Of a stretch of DNA of 64,000 bases, positions 16,249 through 24,560 are shown one piece after another; position 1 is the stretch's first letter, and each line of letters opens with the position of its first letter. Source of the DNA: Thermofilum sp. (GTDB taxonomy: Archaea; Thermoproteota; Thermoprotei; Thermofilales; Thermofilaceae). The notes under the pieces were generated by a model. The model did no database searches. It saw nothing but the letters and a program-made list of their open reading frames with translations, and had not been told where the DNA came from. Where the stretch lies: the NCBI GenBank assembly GCA_038741495.1, contig JAVYKX010000001.1, forward strand, positions 118,918 through 182,917, read 5' to 3'. The translations under genes were made by a program, and so were the position numbers.

Positions 16249-17633
16249 TTGCCGGGGTTGCTGACGTTGCCTGGGTCTAGCGCCCTCTTCACCCTCTTGA
16301 GGTAGTCGAGCGCGCTACCCAGCTCTTCCGCTACCCAATCCTTGCGCAGAAGCCCTACGCCGTGGTGGTGGCTGATCGTCGCGCCTGTCTCGATCAGGGT
16401 CCTCATCGCTTCCCTCCACATCCTCCAGTAGACTTCCTCGCTAGCCTCGTACGTCAGCGTGAAGTAAATGCAAGCACCGGTGGTGTAGAAGTGGGATGCG
16501 TGGGCCAGGACGGCGTACACCCCCTTTACGGCTTTAACTCTCCTCTTGAACTCCGAGTAGACTGCTGGCAGCTTACTCCACGTCGCCGCGGTCTCGATCG
16601 TGTCAAACCAGAGCCCCAGCGGCACAACAAGCTTCTTGAGCTCGCTGATCACGTCGAACCTCGTCTTCAGCCACTTCTCAACGTACTCTCCACCCAGCTT
16701 GACGCCGCCGTGCTTCGCCGCCAGCTTCTCGATCACGGAGACCTTCGCCCGGAGAAGCTCCTCGCTGCTCTCCTCCACGATGAGGAGGAGGATGTCGCGA
16801 GGGTCGTGGAACCTGGCAGCGCTATCGTCTCTATCGTAGAGCCTCGCAACAGCCGGTGTTGCCCACGAGAGCATAACCTCCCTCATAGCCTTCAGCCCCG
16901 CCTCGAAGCTCGGGAACGCGTAAGCCTCCTTCCACACGTGCTGAGGTAGTGGGAAGACTTTCAGGGCAGCTTTCGTTATCACGCCAAGCTGGCCCTCACT
17001 GCCGATCAGCAGCCTCTTAAGGTCGGGGCCGGTCGCAGCCCGCGGGACGAGGTTCCTCCGCATGGGCACCAAGACCCCGTCAGGTGCTACGAACTCTAAG
17101 TCCAGGACTAGCTCCTCTATACCGCCGTACTTGGTGCTGAACTGTCCAGTGCTCATAGTCGCTATCAGCCCCCCGAGCGCCGCCTCCGGGTAAGACTGCG
17201 GTATGTGCCTCAGCGTGAACCCCCTCTCGTTGAGGAACTCCTCAAGCCTCCTCAGAAGCACGCCAGCCTCCGCGACCACGAGAGCGTCCTCCTCCGAGAA
17301 CGTGAGGACCCTGTTCATCCGCTTCACGTCGATGACGAGGCACTTCTCGCAGATCGTCCCGCCTATGACGCCGCTACCCCCAGCGTAGGGCGCGAAGGGG
17401 ATCCCGTACTCGTTGCAGAGCCTGACGAGCTCGGCCACCTCTTCAGCGGACTCGGGCCACGCCACCGCGAGCGGCTTAGGCAGAGGCTCGCCCCTCAACT
17501 CCTTTAAGAGCGCGAGAGGCCAGTAATCCCTGCTGTAGAGCCTCAAGGTGTCCGGGTCGCTGGCCACCCTACCTTTAAGCAGCTCTTCCACTCTCCTCAG
17601 AAACTCCCTCTCAGGAACGGGTTCTCCTCCCAC
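16236..17633 (-). CDS. FAD-linked oxidase, GlcD/lactate dehydrogenase family
   Basis: A VAO/PCMH-type flavoenzyme of 465 residues. The FAD-binding segment is FAPYAGGSGVIGGT, with IPQSYPEAALGGLIATMSTG further on, and a C-terminal FAD-oxidase domain ends in LDPGNVSNPGKW. Relatives oxidise glycolate, D-lactate or alkylglycerone-phosphate compounds. It overlaps the kinase gene upstream by 37 nt and the Fe-S gene downstream by 13 nt. GTG 17591 is a possible later start with GAGG nearby. Context suggests oxidation of a glycerol- or glycerate-derived hydroxyacid, or a polyol phosphate. Confidence 0.85.
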   Translation of the reverse strand: MGGEPVPEREFLRRVEELLKGRVASDPDTLRLYSRDYWPLALLKELRGEPLPKPLAVAWPESAEEVAELVRLCNEYGIPFAPYAGGSGVIGGTICEKCLVIDVKRMNRVLTFSEEDALVVAEAGVLLRRLEEFLNERGFTLRHIPQSYPEAALGGLIATMSTGQFSTKYGGIEELVLDLEFVAPDGVLVPMRRNLVPRAATGPDLKRLLIGSEGQLGVITKAALKVFPLPQHVWKEAYAFPSFEAGLKAMREVMLSWATPAVARLYDRDDSAARFHDPRDILLLIVEESSEELLRAKVSVIEKLAAKHGGVKLGGEYVEKWLKTRFDVISELKKLVVPLGLWFDTIETAATWSKLPAVYSEFKRRVKAVKGVYAVLAHASHFYTTGACIYFTLTYEASEEVYWRMWREAMRTLIETGATISHHHGVGLLRKDWVAEELGSALDYLKRVKRALDPGNVSNPGKWLG

Positions 17634-19039
17634 CTGCGCACCACCTCTAAAAGCTCCTCGTAGCTCCTGAGCCAGAAGCCCCGCTCCTCTGCGTCCGCGC
17701 GGGGCTCGAAAAACCTGCCAACGGGGGGCGGCTCCGCGAGCTCTCTCTTCGAGATCTTCCCGTCGGAGAGGAGGAGCAGCTTAGCCACCCCGCGAGAGCT
17801 GGCCTCTACGTCTACAGGCCTAGCGACGCGCATTCCCGTCACGTCCGAGAGGATCTGGAGGAAGGGGTCCGACTTCGAGTAACCTCCCGAAGCCCAAAGG
17901 GGCTCAACCGGCTTGCCTGCGTGCTTCGATATTTCCTTTAAGAGCAGCGCGATGTGGAGGGCTACCCCCCAAGCTAGCCCCGCGATCACCTCAGCGCGCC
18001 CAGCGCCCAAGCTGAGGCCTACGACCAGGCCCCGGAGCTTTCCCGCCCTCGGGCACCGAAAGCCGCCGAACGCGGGGACCACGAGGACCTCTCTCCTCCC
18101 CTTTCCCGCGAGATCGTTCATCTCCTCGTAGGTGTTGAAGAAGCCTGACTGGCGGAGCCACTCGACGATAGACCCGGTGGTCCTGACGAAGCCCTCGATC
18201 CCGTAGGTTCTCTCGCCGTCCAGGCTGAGCATCACAACGGGTACTAGCCCCCCGCTCGGGACTTTCAGGCTGCCCGTGCACTGCTCGACGAACGATCCCG
18301 TGCCGTGAACACTCTCGACGCGCCCCCTCTCGACTGCGCCCACCGCCAGGGCTGCGGACTGCTGGTCAGCTATGACCGCTGATACTTCAAGCCCCTCGAA
18401 GGAGCCGAACTCCGCCACGTTATCCACCACCTCCGGAGCGGCGCGCGGCAGCTTGAGTATGCTGTACACTACGCTTATCTCCTCCAGGTTCCGCGGGTGT
18501 AGAAGCCCCGTGAGCGTGGCGTTCGTAGCGTCCGCGAGGAACCTTCCCGTCAGAGTGTAGATGAGGTAGGAGTCGAGAGTCCAGAGGAAAGCGCCGCCCC
18601 GCAGCACTTCCTCGTTGAGACCCGGGTTGTGGTCGAGGATCCACCTCATGAGGACTGCTGGGGAGTCGGGGCTGAGGATTTGCGACAGCGAGCTGCTCAG
18701 CTTCTTCAAGAACGCTACGTGCGCGGGTAGCTTCTCGACGACTTCACGGCCCCTGCCGTCTATCCAGGTGACAACGTTCGTGATCGGGGTGCCGTCCCTC
18801 CTCCAGGCGAGCACTGAGGCGCGGTAAGTGCACAAGCCGAGCTTTCTCGCACCCATCGACCTAGCTTTCCTTGCGAAGCCCCGTACTACCTCGGCGAGCT
18901 TAGCGCTGCTCTGCTCCACGAAACCCTCCTCCGTCTTCTCGAACCCGAGCTCCACCCTCTCGGAGTGCACTCTTTTCAGCTCCTCGTTGAAGAGGAAGAG
19001 CTTGACCCCCGTCGTGCCGACATCCACCACAGCGTACAT
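17597..19039 (-). CDS. FGGY-family carbohydrate kinase, probably glycerol kinase-like
   Basis: An ATP-dependent sugar/polyol kinase of the actin-like ATPase fold, 480 residues. The N-terminal phosphate loop is DVGTTGVKLFLF, WIDGRG follows near residue 93, SVHGTGSF precedes the C-terminal domain, and WASGGYSKSDP is the adenosine-binding region. Its position next to GlpA-like and GlpB-like flavoproteins favours glycerol, but xylulose or another polyol cannot be excluded from motifs. The ATG start lies 3 bases after the upstream stop, and the gene is in the middle of the five-gene operon. Confidence 0.85.
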   Translation of the reverse strand: MYAVVDVGTTGVKLFLFNEELKRVHSERVELGFEKTEEGFVEQSSAKLAEVVRGFARKARSMGARKLGLCTYRASVLAWRRDGTPITNVVTWIDGRGREVVEKLPAHVAFLKKLSSSLSQILSPDSPAVLMRWILDHNPGLNEEVLRGGAFLWTLDSYLIYTLTGRFLADATNATLTGLLHPRNLEEISVVYSILKLPRAAPEVVDNVAEFGSFEGLEVSAVIADQQSAALAVGAVERGRVESVHGTGSFVEQCTGSLKVPSGGLVPVVMLSLDGERTYGIEGFVRTTGSIVEWLRQSGFFNTYEEMNDLAGKGRREVLVVPAFGGFRCPRAGKLRGLVVGLSLGAGRAEVIAGLAWGVALHIALLLKEISKHAGKPVEPLWASGGYSKSDPFLQILSDVTGMRVARPVDVEASSRGVAKLLLLSDGKISKRELAEPPPVGRFFEPRADAEERGFWLRSYEELLEVVRRWEENPFLRGSF

Positions 19040-19042
19040 GGC

Positions 19043-19999
19043 TTAAAGCACCTCCAACCGGACCCTCCCAGCCTTCGGGAGCTCCACGACCGGGTAAGGC
19101 TCCTCGGCCTCCACGACCTTACCGTCAACCCTGATCCTAGCCCCCCTCGGCGCAGCCACCATCGCGCAGCCCACGCTCCAGGGAACCCTGCGGGGGTAGA
19201 CGGGCACGCTGCTATCAATCTCCACGAAGTCTCCGCCAGCTCTGAGAGCCCGCGCGACAATCCTGGAGAGCTCTACTACCTTAAGCGGGTGCTCCACCAC
19301 CATGGCCGCGTTACCCGCTAGAGCCTCAAAGCCGAGAGGGTTCCAGGCAGCCGGCACCGCGAGGATGAGCGCGTCAACCCTCAGCTCGCCAGCACTGGTC
19401 TTCACGGATTCGACTCTCTCCGCACCCTCGACGCGCTTTACGCGCCCCCTGAGCGGCTCAGCTCCCAGCTCGACCGCTTTATCCGGTGGATGGACGAGAG
19501 ACGGCTCGCTGAACACCACGTAGACCTTCTCGGAAGCTCTCCGGAGCTTCTCGACGAGGGAGAGCGAGAAGTGGTTAAGCCCGTAAACGAGGACGCGGTC
19601 ACCGAGCGAGTAACCTCTCGCCGCGAGCTCCCAAGCAGCCGTGAGGTACCAAACGCCTGCAGGCCTGTGGCCGTAAACGCCAAGCTCCACAGCAGTTTTC
19701 TCGCGGAAGCCCGTCGCCCCCACGACGGCCCCCCTGAGGAGCCTAGCCCCCTCCACGCCGACTACCCACACACCATCCCGCCGCACCTTGAATGCGGTAA
19801 GCTCCGTGAGGGGCTTAACCGCCCCGAGAAAGCTCTCCACGAGCTGCTTCCCGGTTACCCCCTCCACGGGCAGAGTATCTTCTGCGAAGAAGCCTCCAGG
19901 CCTGCTCCGCGCTTCGATGACGATCGCCTCGCCGAGCTCCCTCGCTAGGGATAGCCCGGCGAGACCCGCTCCGACCACGATCACTTCTTCACTAGCCAC
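19043..19999 (-). CDS. FAD-dependent oxidoreductase (GlpB-like / pyridine nucleotide-disulfide oxidoreductase fold)
   Basis: A two-dinucleotide-fold flavoprotein of 318 residues. The N-terminal FAD motif is VVGAGLAGLS, the ATG motif is VVGATGFREK, and a second nucleotide-binding region is RVLVYGLNHFS, where the usual GxGxxG is poorly kept. No redox CxxC pair is seen, so it is not a classical disulfide reductase. It overlaps the GlpA-like gene by 19 nt. In other organisms such proteins sit beside GlpA-type dehydrogenases and probably relay electrons to or from NAD(P). Confidence 0.8.
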   Translation of the reverse strand: MASEEVIVVGAGLAGLSLARELGEAIVIEARSRPGGFFAEDTLPVEGVTGKQLVESFLGAVKPLTELTAFKVRRDGVWVVGVEGARLLRGAVVGATGFREKTAVELGVYGHRPAGVWYLTAAWELAARGYSLGDRVLVYGLNHFSLSLVEKLRRASEKVYVVFSEPSLVHPPDKAVELGAEPLRGRVKRVEGAERVESVKTSAGELRVDALILAVPAAWNPLGFEALAGNAAMVVEHPLKVVELSRIVARALRAGGDFVEIDSSVPVYPRRVPWSVGCAMVAAPRGARIRVDGKVVEAEEPYPVVELPKAGRVRLEVL

Positions 20000-21369
20000 G
20001 AGCCGCCACCTCTCAGAGTAACTTCTTCGAGCGGGATCCCGAGCTCTTCAGCAATGATGCGCATGACCTCGGCAGCGCACCTCGACCCCTGGCACACCCC
20101 CATTCCAGCGCCCGTGCGGAACATGACACCCTGAAGCGTGCGCGAACCTCTCCGCACAGCCTCCCTAACCTCCTCCTCGGTCACGAGGCTGCACGCGCAG
20201 ACAACCCTCCCCCTCCCGGCTTCGGGGTTATCCCTAAGCCTGGGGAACGGTCTCCGCGGCTTCACGGCTTTCGGCTTCAGGGTCAGGCCGGCCTCCCGCA
20301 GCATGGCGATAATCTTGTCTGCGATCACCGGGGAGGCTGTGAAAGCCGGCGACTCCGTGCCCATAGCGTGGACGACCCTGCTCGAAGCCTTCGAGTAAAC
20401 GATTCTGAAGTCGTTCTCAGGGGGGATCGGGCGTATACCCGCGTAAGCCTTCAGCGGGATCCCTGGATCCGCGTCGAGCAGCGGCGAGAACTTCCTCATC
20501 AGCGCCTCCACATCTTCCTCGTCGACGGCAGTGTCGGATTTGCCTCTCGCAGGCCTCAGGTTAGGTCCCCACAAGCCCCGCTCGTCGACAGTGTACATGA
20601 TCGCGCCGCCCTTCGTCTTGGGGTCGGGCTTGAGGTAGAGCGGGGCGATGAACCTCTTAGTCACTCTCCTCTCGAAGACCAGGAGGGCCCCCTTACCCAG
20701 CTCGAAGTCCACGTCGTCGCCAGTCATCTTAGCTATCTCGTCTGCCCAGAGCCCCGCAGCGTTCACAACGTAGCGAGCGCGGTACTCGCCTCTACTCGTC
20801 TTAACGGTAACGAACTCCGGTTCGACGGATATCCCGGAGACTCTCTCGCCGAAAGCGAAGTCCACCCCGTTCTCGCGCGCAAACTCGTAGAGACCGTAGA
20901 GAAGGTCGAAGTTGTCCACGAGGCCGTACCCCTCAACCTCGATCGCGCCTAGAGCTTTCTTCGAGAGGGCGGGCTCCTCCCTCCTGAGCCAGCTCCTGCC
21001 GCGCAGCTTCACGGGGAACTCCTTGCCGAGGTTCAGCTTCAGGTACAGCGCGACGAGAGGCATCGCTAGGAAGTGGTGAAGCTTCATCGCCACAGCTAGA
21101 GAACTCGTCCGCTCGAACCTCACCCCCAGCTCCCGGCAGATTTTCTCGAGCTGCCTGTTCCCCTCTCTCGCCATCCTGCTCTTCAGCGAGCTGAAGGGGA
21201 GCTGCACCACGTGGACTACAGCGGCATGAGCTTTCGAAACACCCCAGCCGGGCTCAGGGCAGGCCTCGATTACCAGAGTTCTGACGTCGTAGTGCGCTAG
21301 CTTGTACGCGAGCATTAAGCCGACGATGCCGCCCCCCACGATGGCGACGTCGTAAGGTCCCCCGCCCAC
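19981..21369 (-). CDS. glpA: FAD-dependent glycerol-3-phosphate dehydrogenase with BFD-like [2Fe-2S] domain (GlpA type)
   Basis: Oxidises sn-glycerol 3-phosphate to dihydroxyacetone phosphate, feeding glycerol into glycolysis. The DAO-fold FAD motif VAIVGGGIVG is near the N-terminus. The C-terminus has VCACSLV and GVCQGSRCA, the four Cys of a BFD-like [2Fe-2S] domain. GTG 21369 is chosen because a minus-strand TATA-like box at 21391-21400 sits 27 nt upstream; GTG 21402 would lie upstream of it. This gives 462 residues and is the first gene of the operon. Archaeal lipids use glycerol 1-phosphate, so the role is catabolic. Confidence 0.85.
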   Translation of the reverse strand: MGGGPYDVAIVGGGIVGLMLAYKLAHYDVRTLVIEACPEPGWGVSKAHAAVVHVVQLPFSSLKSRMAREGNRQLEKICRELGVRFERTSSLAVAMKLHHFLAMPLVALYLKLNLGKEFPVKLRGRSWLRREEPALSKKALGAIEVEGYGLVDNFDLLYGLYEFARENGVDFAFGERVSGISVEPEFVTVKTSRGEYRARYVVNAAGLWADEIAKMTGDDVDFELGKGALLVFERRVTKRFIAPLYLKPDPKTKGGAIMYTVDERGLWGPNLRPARGKSDTAVDEEDVEALMRKFSPLLDADPGIPLKAYAGIRPIPPENDFRIVYSKASSRVVHAMGTESPAFTASPVIADKIIAMLREAGLTLKPKAVKPRRPFPRLRDNPEAGRGRVVCACSLVTEEEVREAVRRGSRTLQGVMFRTGAGMGVCQGSRCAAEVMRIIAEELGIPLEEVTLRGGGSWLVKK

Positions 21370-21390
21370 GGGGCTACTAATGTCTTGCAG

Positions 21391-21400
21391 AAAATATATC
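21391..21400 (-). promoter_or_regulatory. TATA box of the glycerol operon
   Basis: Minus-strand GATATATTTT is centred 27 nt upstream of GTG 21369. The five genes that follow overlap or nearly touch, so this is likely the only promoter. Confidence 0.55.
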
Positions 21401-21512
21401 ACGCTTTCTACAGTAAGCCCCGCTGCTCACGCTCTTCCCCGTAGCGAACCACGAGAAGCTGGGCAGCTAGCTGAAAGCTAGAGACGGGTGGCTCGCGGGG
21501 GCTCCTCTACTT

Positions 21513-22007
21513 TCACTTCTTCCTAGCCAAACCCGCGGCGAAGACGACGAACGCAAGTACGAGGGAAATCAACGTCCCTAAGCCCAAGCCGAGGGAACCG
21601 AGGAGCACCATCCCGGCACCGGCCAGCGCGAAGACGAGGGCGAGGAGCCTCTCCGCGAGGTAGTAGAGCACAGCTGCGAAAGCTAGGGAGAGTAGGGCTA
21701 CAGCTTCCTCAGCGTTAACTATGATGCCGAAAGCTGCGAGGGAGTAGGCAGCTAGGAAGCCGGCCAGCAGGGATACGGCTAGCTTGAACGTAGAGAAGCC
21801 GATCAGGGCTCCCGCTATGAACCCCACGGCGAAGAGCACGGGTCTACCCACCGCGGCTATCAGGCTGGGCGAGGCGTAAGCGTAGAGGAGGTAGCCTACG
21901 GCTAGCCCGAAGGAGAGCGAGACTAGAAGCTTCGCGAGCTTTACGCCGAAGAAGGCGAGGACAACTCCTAGGATGATTAAAGCCAGGCTTGTCAGCGTGT
22001 CGAACAT
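21513..22007 (-). CDS. hypothetical multi-span membrane protein
   Basis: 164 residues made almost entirely of about six hydrophobic, Gly/Ala-rich helices, ending in a short basic tail ARKK. The repeated Leu-Gly-Ala spans recall DUF4203/TMEM198-like proteins, but no signature allows a firm call. The ATG at 22007 comes 9 nt after the stop of the secreted-type protein upstream, so both are probably one transcript. Function unknown. Confidence 0.6.
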   Translation of the reverse strand: MFDTLTSLALIILGVVLAFFGVKLAKLLVSLSFGLAVGYLLYAYASPSLIAAVGRPVLFAVGFIAGALIGFSTFKLAVSLLAGFLAAYSLAAFGIIVNAEEAVALLSLAFAAVLYYLAERLLALVFALAGAGMVLLGSLGLGLGTLISLVLAFVVFAAGLARKK

Positions 22008-22016
22008 TCTTATTCG

Positions 22017-22709
22017 CTAACTCTTAGCGGCAGTGGCTCTTATTTTCTTCCATGCAAAAAGCGCGAGAGCCAGGACAGCTGCCAGAAGAAGCGCGAGAGC
22101 CACGGCCCGTAGCGGATGCTCCTGAGCGGGCCAGACAGGTATCTCGTACACGTCCAGAGGCAGCGGGGCTCTGCAAACCGCTTGAGGTGCTGCTCCCGGC
22201 ACCTGGTAGTAGCTAACCCACGTGCCGTTTAACCAGAGGAGCCTGTAGTCCCACCCAGCCTTCCCGGCGGCGCAAGCAGCTCTGAACGCCTTCAGCATAT
22301 CGCCGCCAACTCCCCCCAGAACCTGCTCCTTCGACAAGCGCTCTAGCTCGAAGCCAGCCGCTCTGCAGAGCTCCTCCCCCGTCAGGTTGAAGAGAGGCGC
22401 CTTTCCCGCAAAGGGCACTTGAAACCTCACCGTCGGGAAGCTTACACCCAGCGGCGGGGCAGCCGAGTAGTAGAGGAGCACGACCACCCTCGTGTCGAAG
22501 CCGCTCCGGTAGGCGTACACTCCCGGCGCCACCTCCCTCGCGTCTTTCAGAGCTCGGAAATCCAGCCTCGCGCCCGGCGCAGACAGCACGGCTTCTACAG
22601 CGTAAAGGTCCTCGGGCTCCGGGCACGGCTGAGCAGCAGCTATGCTAGCGAGCAGGGCCAGCACTATGCAAGCGGCGGTGAAGCATAAACAGCGCCTCTC
22701 CACGTGCAC
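22017..22709 (-). CDS. hypothetical membrane-anchored exported protein
   Basis: 230 residues. A hydrophobic signal sequence at about 9-27 is followed by CPEPEDLY. An extracellular domain with several Cys (GEELCRAAG, FRAACAAG, QAVCRAP) precedes a C-terminal membrane anchor at about 200-222 and a short basic tail. The Cys may form disulfides. The GTG start at 22709 is 25 nt from the shared TATA at 22729-22738, giving a leaderless message. Not recognised; it may work with the small membrane protein downstream. Confidence 0.6.
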   Translation of the reverse strand: MHVERRCLCFTAACIVLALLASIAAAQPCPEPEDLYAVEAVLSAPGARLDFRALKDAREVAPGVYAYRSGFDTRVVVLLYYSAAPPLGVSFPTVRFQVPFAGKAPLFNLTGEELCRAAGFELERLSKEQVLGGVGGDMLKAFRAACAAGKAGWDYRLLWLNGTWVSYYQVPGAAPQAVCRAPLPLDVYEIPVWPAQEHPLRAVALALLLAAVLALALFAWKKIRATAAKS

Positions 22710-22728
22710 GTCCTCCTCGTTGCGGAAT

Positions 22729-22738
22729 TCATATAAAT
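22729..22738. promoter_or_regulatory. shared TATA element between divergent genes
   Basis: TCATATAAAT reads as a TATA-like box on both strands. Its centre is about 25 nt from GTG 22709 on the minus strand and about 34 nt from TTG 22768 on the plus strand, leaving a leader of about 7 nt for the latter. One element may serve both genes. Confidence 0.45.
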
Positions 22739-22767
22739 CCTAGCCTTCGCGGCAGGCGGAGGGCGGC

Positions 22768-23793
22768 TTGAACGCGAGGAGGGTGGCGGAGGAAAGCGGT
22801 GTGCGCACGGATATAGTCAAGGAAGCTGGTAGGGTTGATGGTGGGAAAGCCTACAGAGCCCTCGTAGATGTCCAGGCTGAAGCCTTCTTGCTCGACACCG
22901 ACAGCGGGCTGAGGATCGCTTCCCAACCGGAGCTGGTCGGCTCCGAGCTCGAGGAAGAGGCTCTGCGCGCGGCTCTCGCAGCCGCCGGCCTCATAGCTAG
23001 GAGGGCTTCGGCTAAGAGAGTCGTATTCCTCCACGTCCTCAGAGCTTCGCGCGGCTACCGGCTTCACGAAGCTCTCTCACGGGGAGGTTTTCAGCTGCAC
23101 GAAGTTTTCGTGAGAGTAGCCTACCCGGGTTCGGGGGCTGGCGTGCACGATTCGGGAACGGCTAGCGTTCTCCTGGCGCGCGCCGGCAGCCTCCCCAAAG
23201 GCGAAGGCGTGCTGGTTGTGAGCGACACCGTCGCGACGGGGAAAACGCTTCAAGCGGCGCTCAGCTTCCTTTTGGAGCTAGCGGAGTTCAAGGGCTTGAA
23301 GCTCGTGGAAGCGCACATTTACGGCTTCATCTCTGAGGCCGGGCTGAGGCGCGTAGCAGAGTACCTCGAATCCCAAGGCGTGGAGAAAGTATCGTTTTAC
23401 GCGGTGCAGGACCTCACAGCTCTGTCCAGCAACAACTACGATATGCCGCTCTACGGCCCCGACCTGCCTAGCCACGAGGCTGGCGAGCCGCGAACGCTGG
23501 GAGGCGTAGCCTCCGAAGAAACTCTCGCGAGGATGCTTCCTCGCTACTTTCCCGGAATGGACCAGCCGGGCGACTGGAGCGAGCGCCAGTGCGTGCTGTA
23601 CAACGGGGAAAGCTACGAGAGGGGGCGTATCCGCGACCACCTCGAGAGGAGCCTGAAGGCTTTAGAGAGGCTCCGGGAAGCCTCCCGAGCGTACCCGTGG
23701 TACGGGGACTGGCTCGACCGGGTCTACGAGGAGAGGCGTAGAGCACTTCTCGAGGCTCTGGAGAGGAGGGCCTACTGCCGGGACACCGCCTAG
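22768..23793 (+). CDS. phosphoribosyltransferase-fold protein with helical C-terminal extension
   Basis: 341 residues. The segment VVSDTVATGKTLQAAL at about 150-165 matches the PRPP-binding loop of type I phosphoribosyltransferases, and the preceding ESG/SAKRVVFLHVLRA region fits the fold. The remaining 120 residues are Arg/Glu-rich helices. The TTG start has GGAGGG four bases upstream and lies below the shared TATA element. It overlaps the convergent pyroglutamyl peptidase gene by four bases. It is not close enough to PyrE, Upp or Apt to name a substrate. A salvage or regulatory role is possible. Confidence 0.6.
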   Translation: MNARRVAEESGVRTDIVKEAGRVDGGKAYRALVDVQAEAFLLDTDSGLRIASQPELVGSELEEEALRAALAAAGLIARRASAKRVVFLHVLRASRGYRLHEALSRGGFQLHEVFVRVAYPGSGAGVHDSGTASVLLARAGSLPKGEGVLVVSDTVATGKTLQAALSFLLELAEFKGLKLVEAHIYGFISEAGLRRVAEYLESQGVEKVSFYAVQDLTALSSNNYDMPLYGPDLPSHEAGEPRTLGGVASEETLARMLPRYFPGMDQPGDWSERQCVLYNGESYERGRIRDHLERSLKALERLREASRAYPWYGDWLDRVYEERRRALLEALERRAYCRDTA

Positions 23794-24452
23794 AGGGGGA
23801 TTCTTTCATCGCCTGCATCCAGCCGTTCGAGCGACGTGAGGGCAGCGATTTCGACCGCCCTAGTGAGAAGCTCGCGCGCCATGCTCGGCGCGTACCCGCA
23901 CCAGCTCCTCTTGCTGGCAGCCTGCTCTGGAAGGTAGGGAAGGTGTAGGAACCCGGCCCGCCGCGGCCATCCCCTCGTAGCGGAGAGGTGGAGCAGCTCG
24001 AACATTACGAGGTTGCAGATGAAGGTGCCTGCAAAGTACGAGAGCGCAGCAGGTATCCCCGCTTCTCTCAGCTTCTTCACGATCAGCCGCACTGGGAGAG
24101 TCGAGAAGTACGCTGCAGGCGCGCCGGGCTCGATGGGCTCGTCCACAGGCGCGTAGCCGTCGTTGTCCGGGCTCCCAGTGTCCATGAGGTTTACCGCAAC
24201 TCTCTCGACCGCCACGTAGGCTAGCCCCCCGGCTTGCCCGAGCGCGATAGCTACGTCAGGCTTGTGCTTCTCGACGAGGTCCCTGACTGCTTCCCTAGCG
24301 CGCCTGTAAGAGACGGGGAGCACAGCGCTCACGACGCTAACTCCAGGGAGCTTGCTCGCTAAGGTTCGGGCAGCTTCTACAGCTGCTAAACTGCTGGGGT
24401 TCACGCTTTCGCCGCCGAACGGCTCGAAGCCGGTTATCAGCAGCGTTGACAC
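23790..24452 (-). CDS. pcp: pyroglutamyl-peptidase I (peptidase C15)
   Basis: Removes N-terminal pyroglutamate from peptides in the cytoplasm. The N-terminus LLITGFEPFGGESVNPS is diagnostic. The catalytic Cys lies in AGTFICN, the His in FLHLPYLPEQ, and the Glu is expected near YVAVERVAVN. Its 220 residues match the family. GTG 24452 lies 25 nt below a minus-strand TATA-like box at 24474-24480, so the transcript is probably leaderless. A C/D-box sRNA candidate lies just upstream on the opposite strand. Confidence 0.93.
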   Translation of the reverse strand: MSTLLITGFEPFGGESVNPSSLAAVEAARTLASKLPGVSVVSAVLPVSYRRAREAVRDLVEKHKPDVAIALGQAGGLAYVAVERVAVNLMDTGSPDNDGYAPVDEPIEPGAPAAYFSTLPVRLIVKKLREAGIPAALSYFAGTFICNLVMFELLHLSATRGWPRRAGFLHLPYLPEQAASKRSWCGYAPSMARELLTRAVEIAALTSLERLDAGDERIPL

Positions 24453-24473
24453 GCGGTGAAGAGAGCAGCGCTA

Positions 24474-24480
24474 GTTATAA
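24474..24480 (-). promoter_or_regulatory. TATA-like box of pcp
   Basis: Minus-strand CTTATAAC is centred about 25 nt from the GTG at 24452. Confidence 0.45.
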
Positions 24481-24506
24481 GCTACGCTCACAACTTCATA
24501 TGAGGC

Positions 24507-24560
24507 GATGATGAGCGCCTGCGACGCACCTGACTCGTGAAGAGTACCAAACCACCTGAG
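24507..24560 (+). ncRNA. C/D-box sRNA candidate 1
   Basis: Elements appear in the correct order and spacing for an archaeal 2'-O-methylation guide. They are a perfect C box ATGATGA (24508-24514), a 15-nt spacer, D' box CTGA (24530-24533), four bases, a C'-like TGAAGA (24538-24543), a 12-nt guide, and D box CTGA (24556-24559). It lies in the gap between pcp and the DUF123 gene and is antisense to their direction. No convincing terminal stem is seen. Pairing to an rRNA was not tested. Confidence 0.6.

Noticed and set aside
21370-21402. GTG 21402 as the GlpA start
   Set aside because: The TATA-like box at 21391-21400 lies inside this extension, and GTG 21369 is 27 nt from it.
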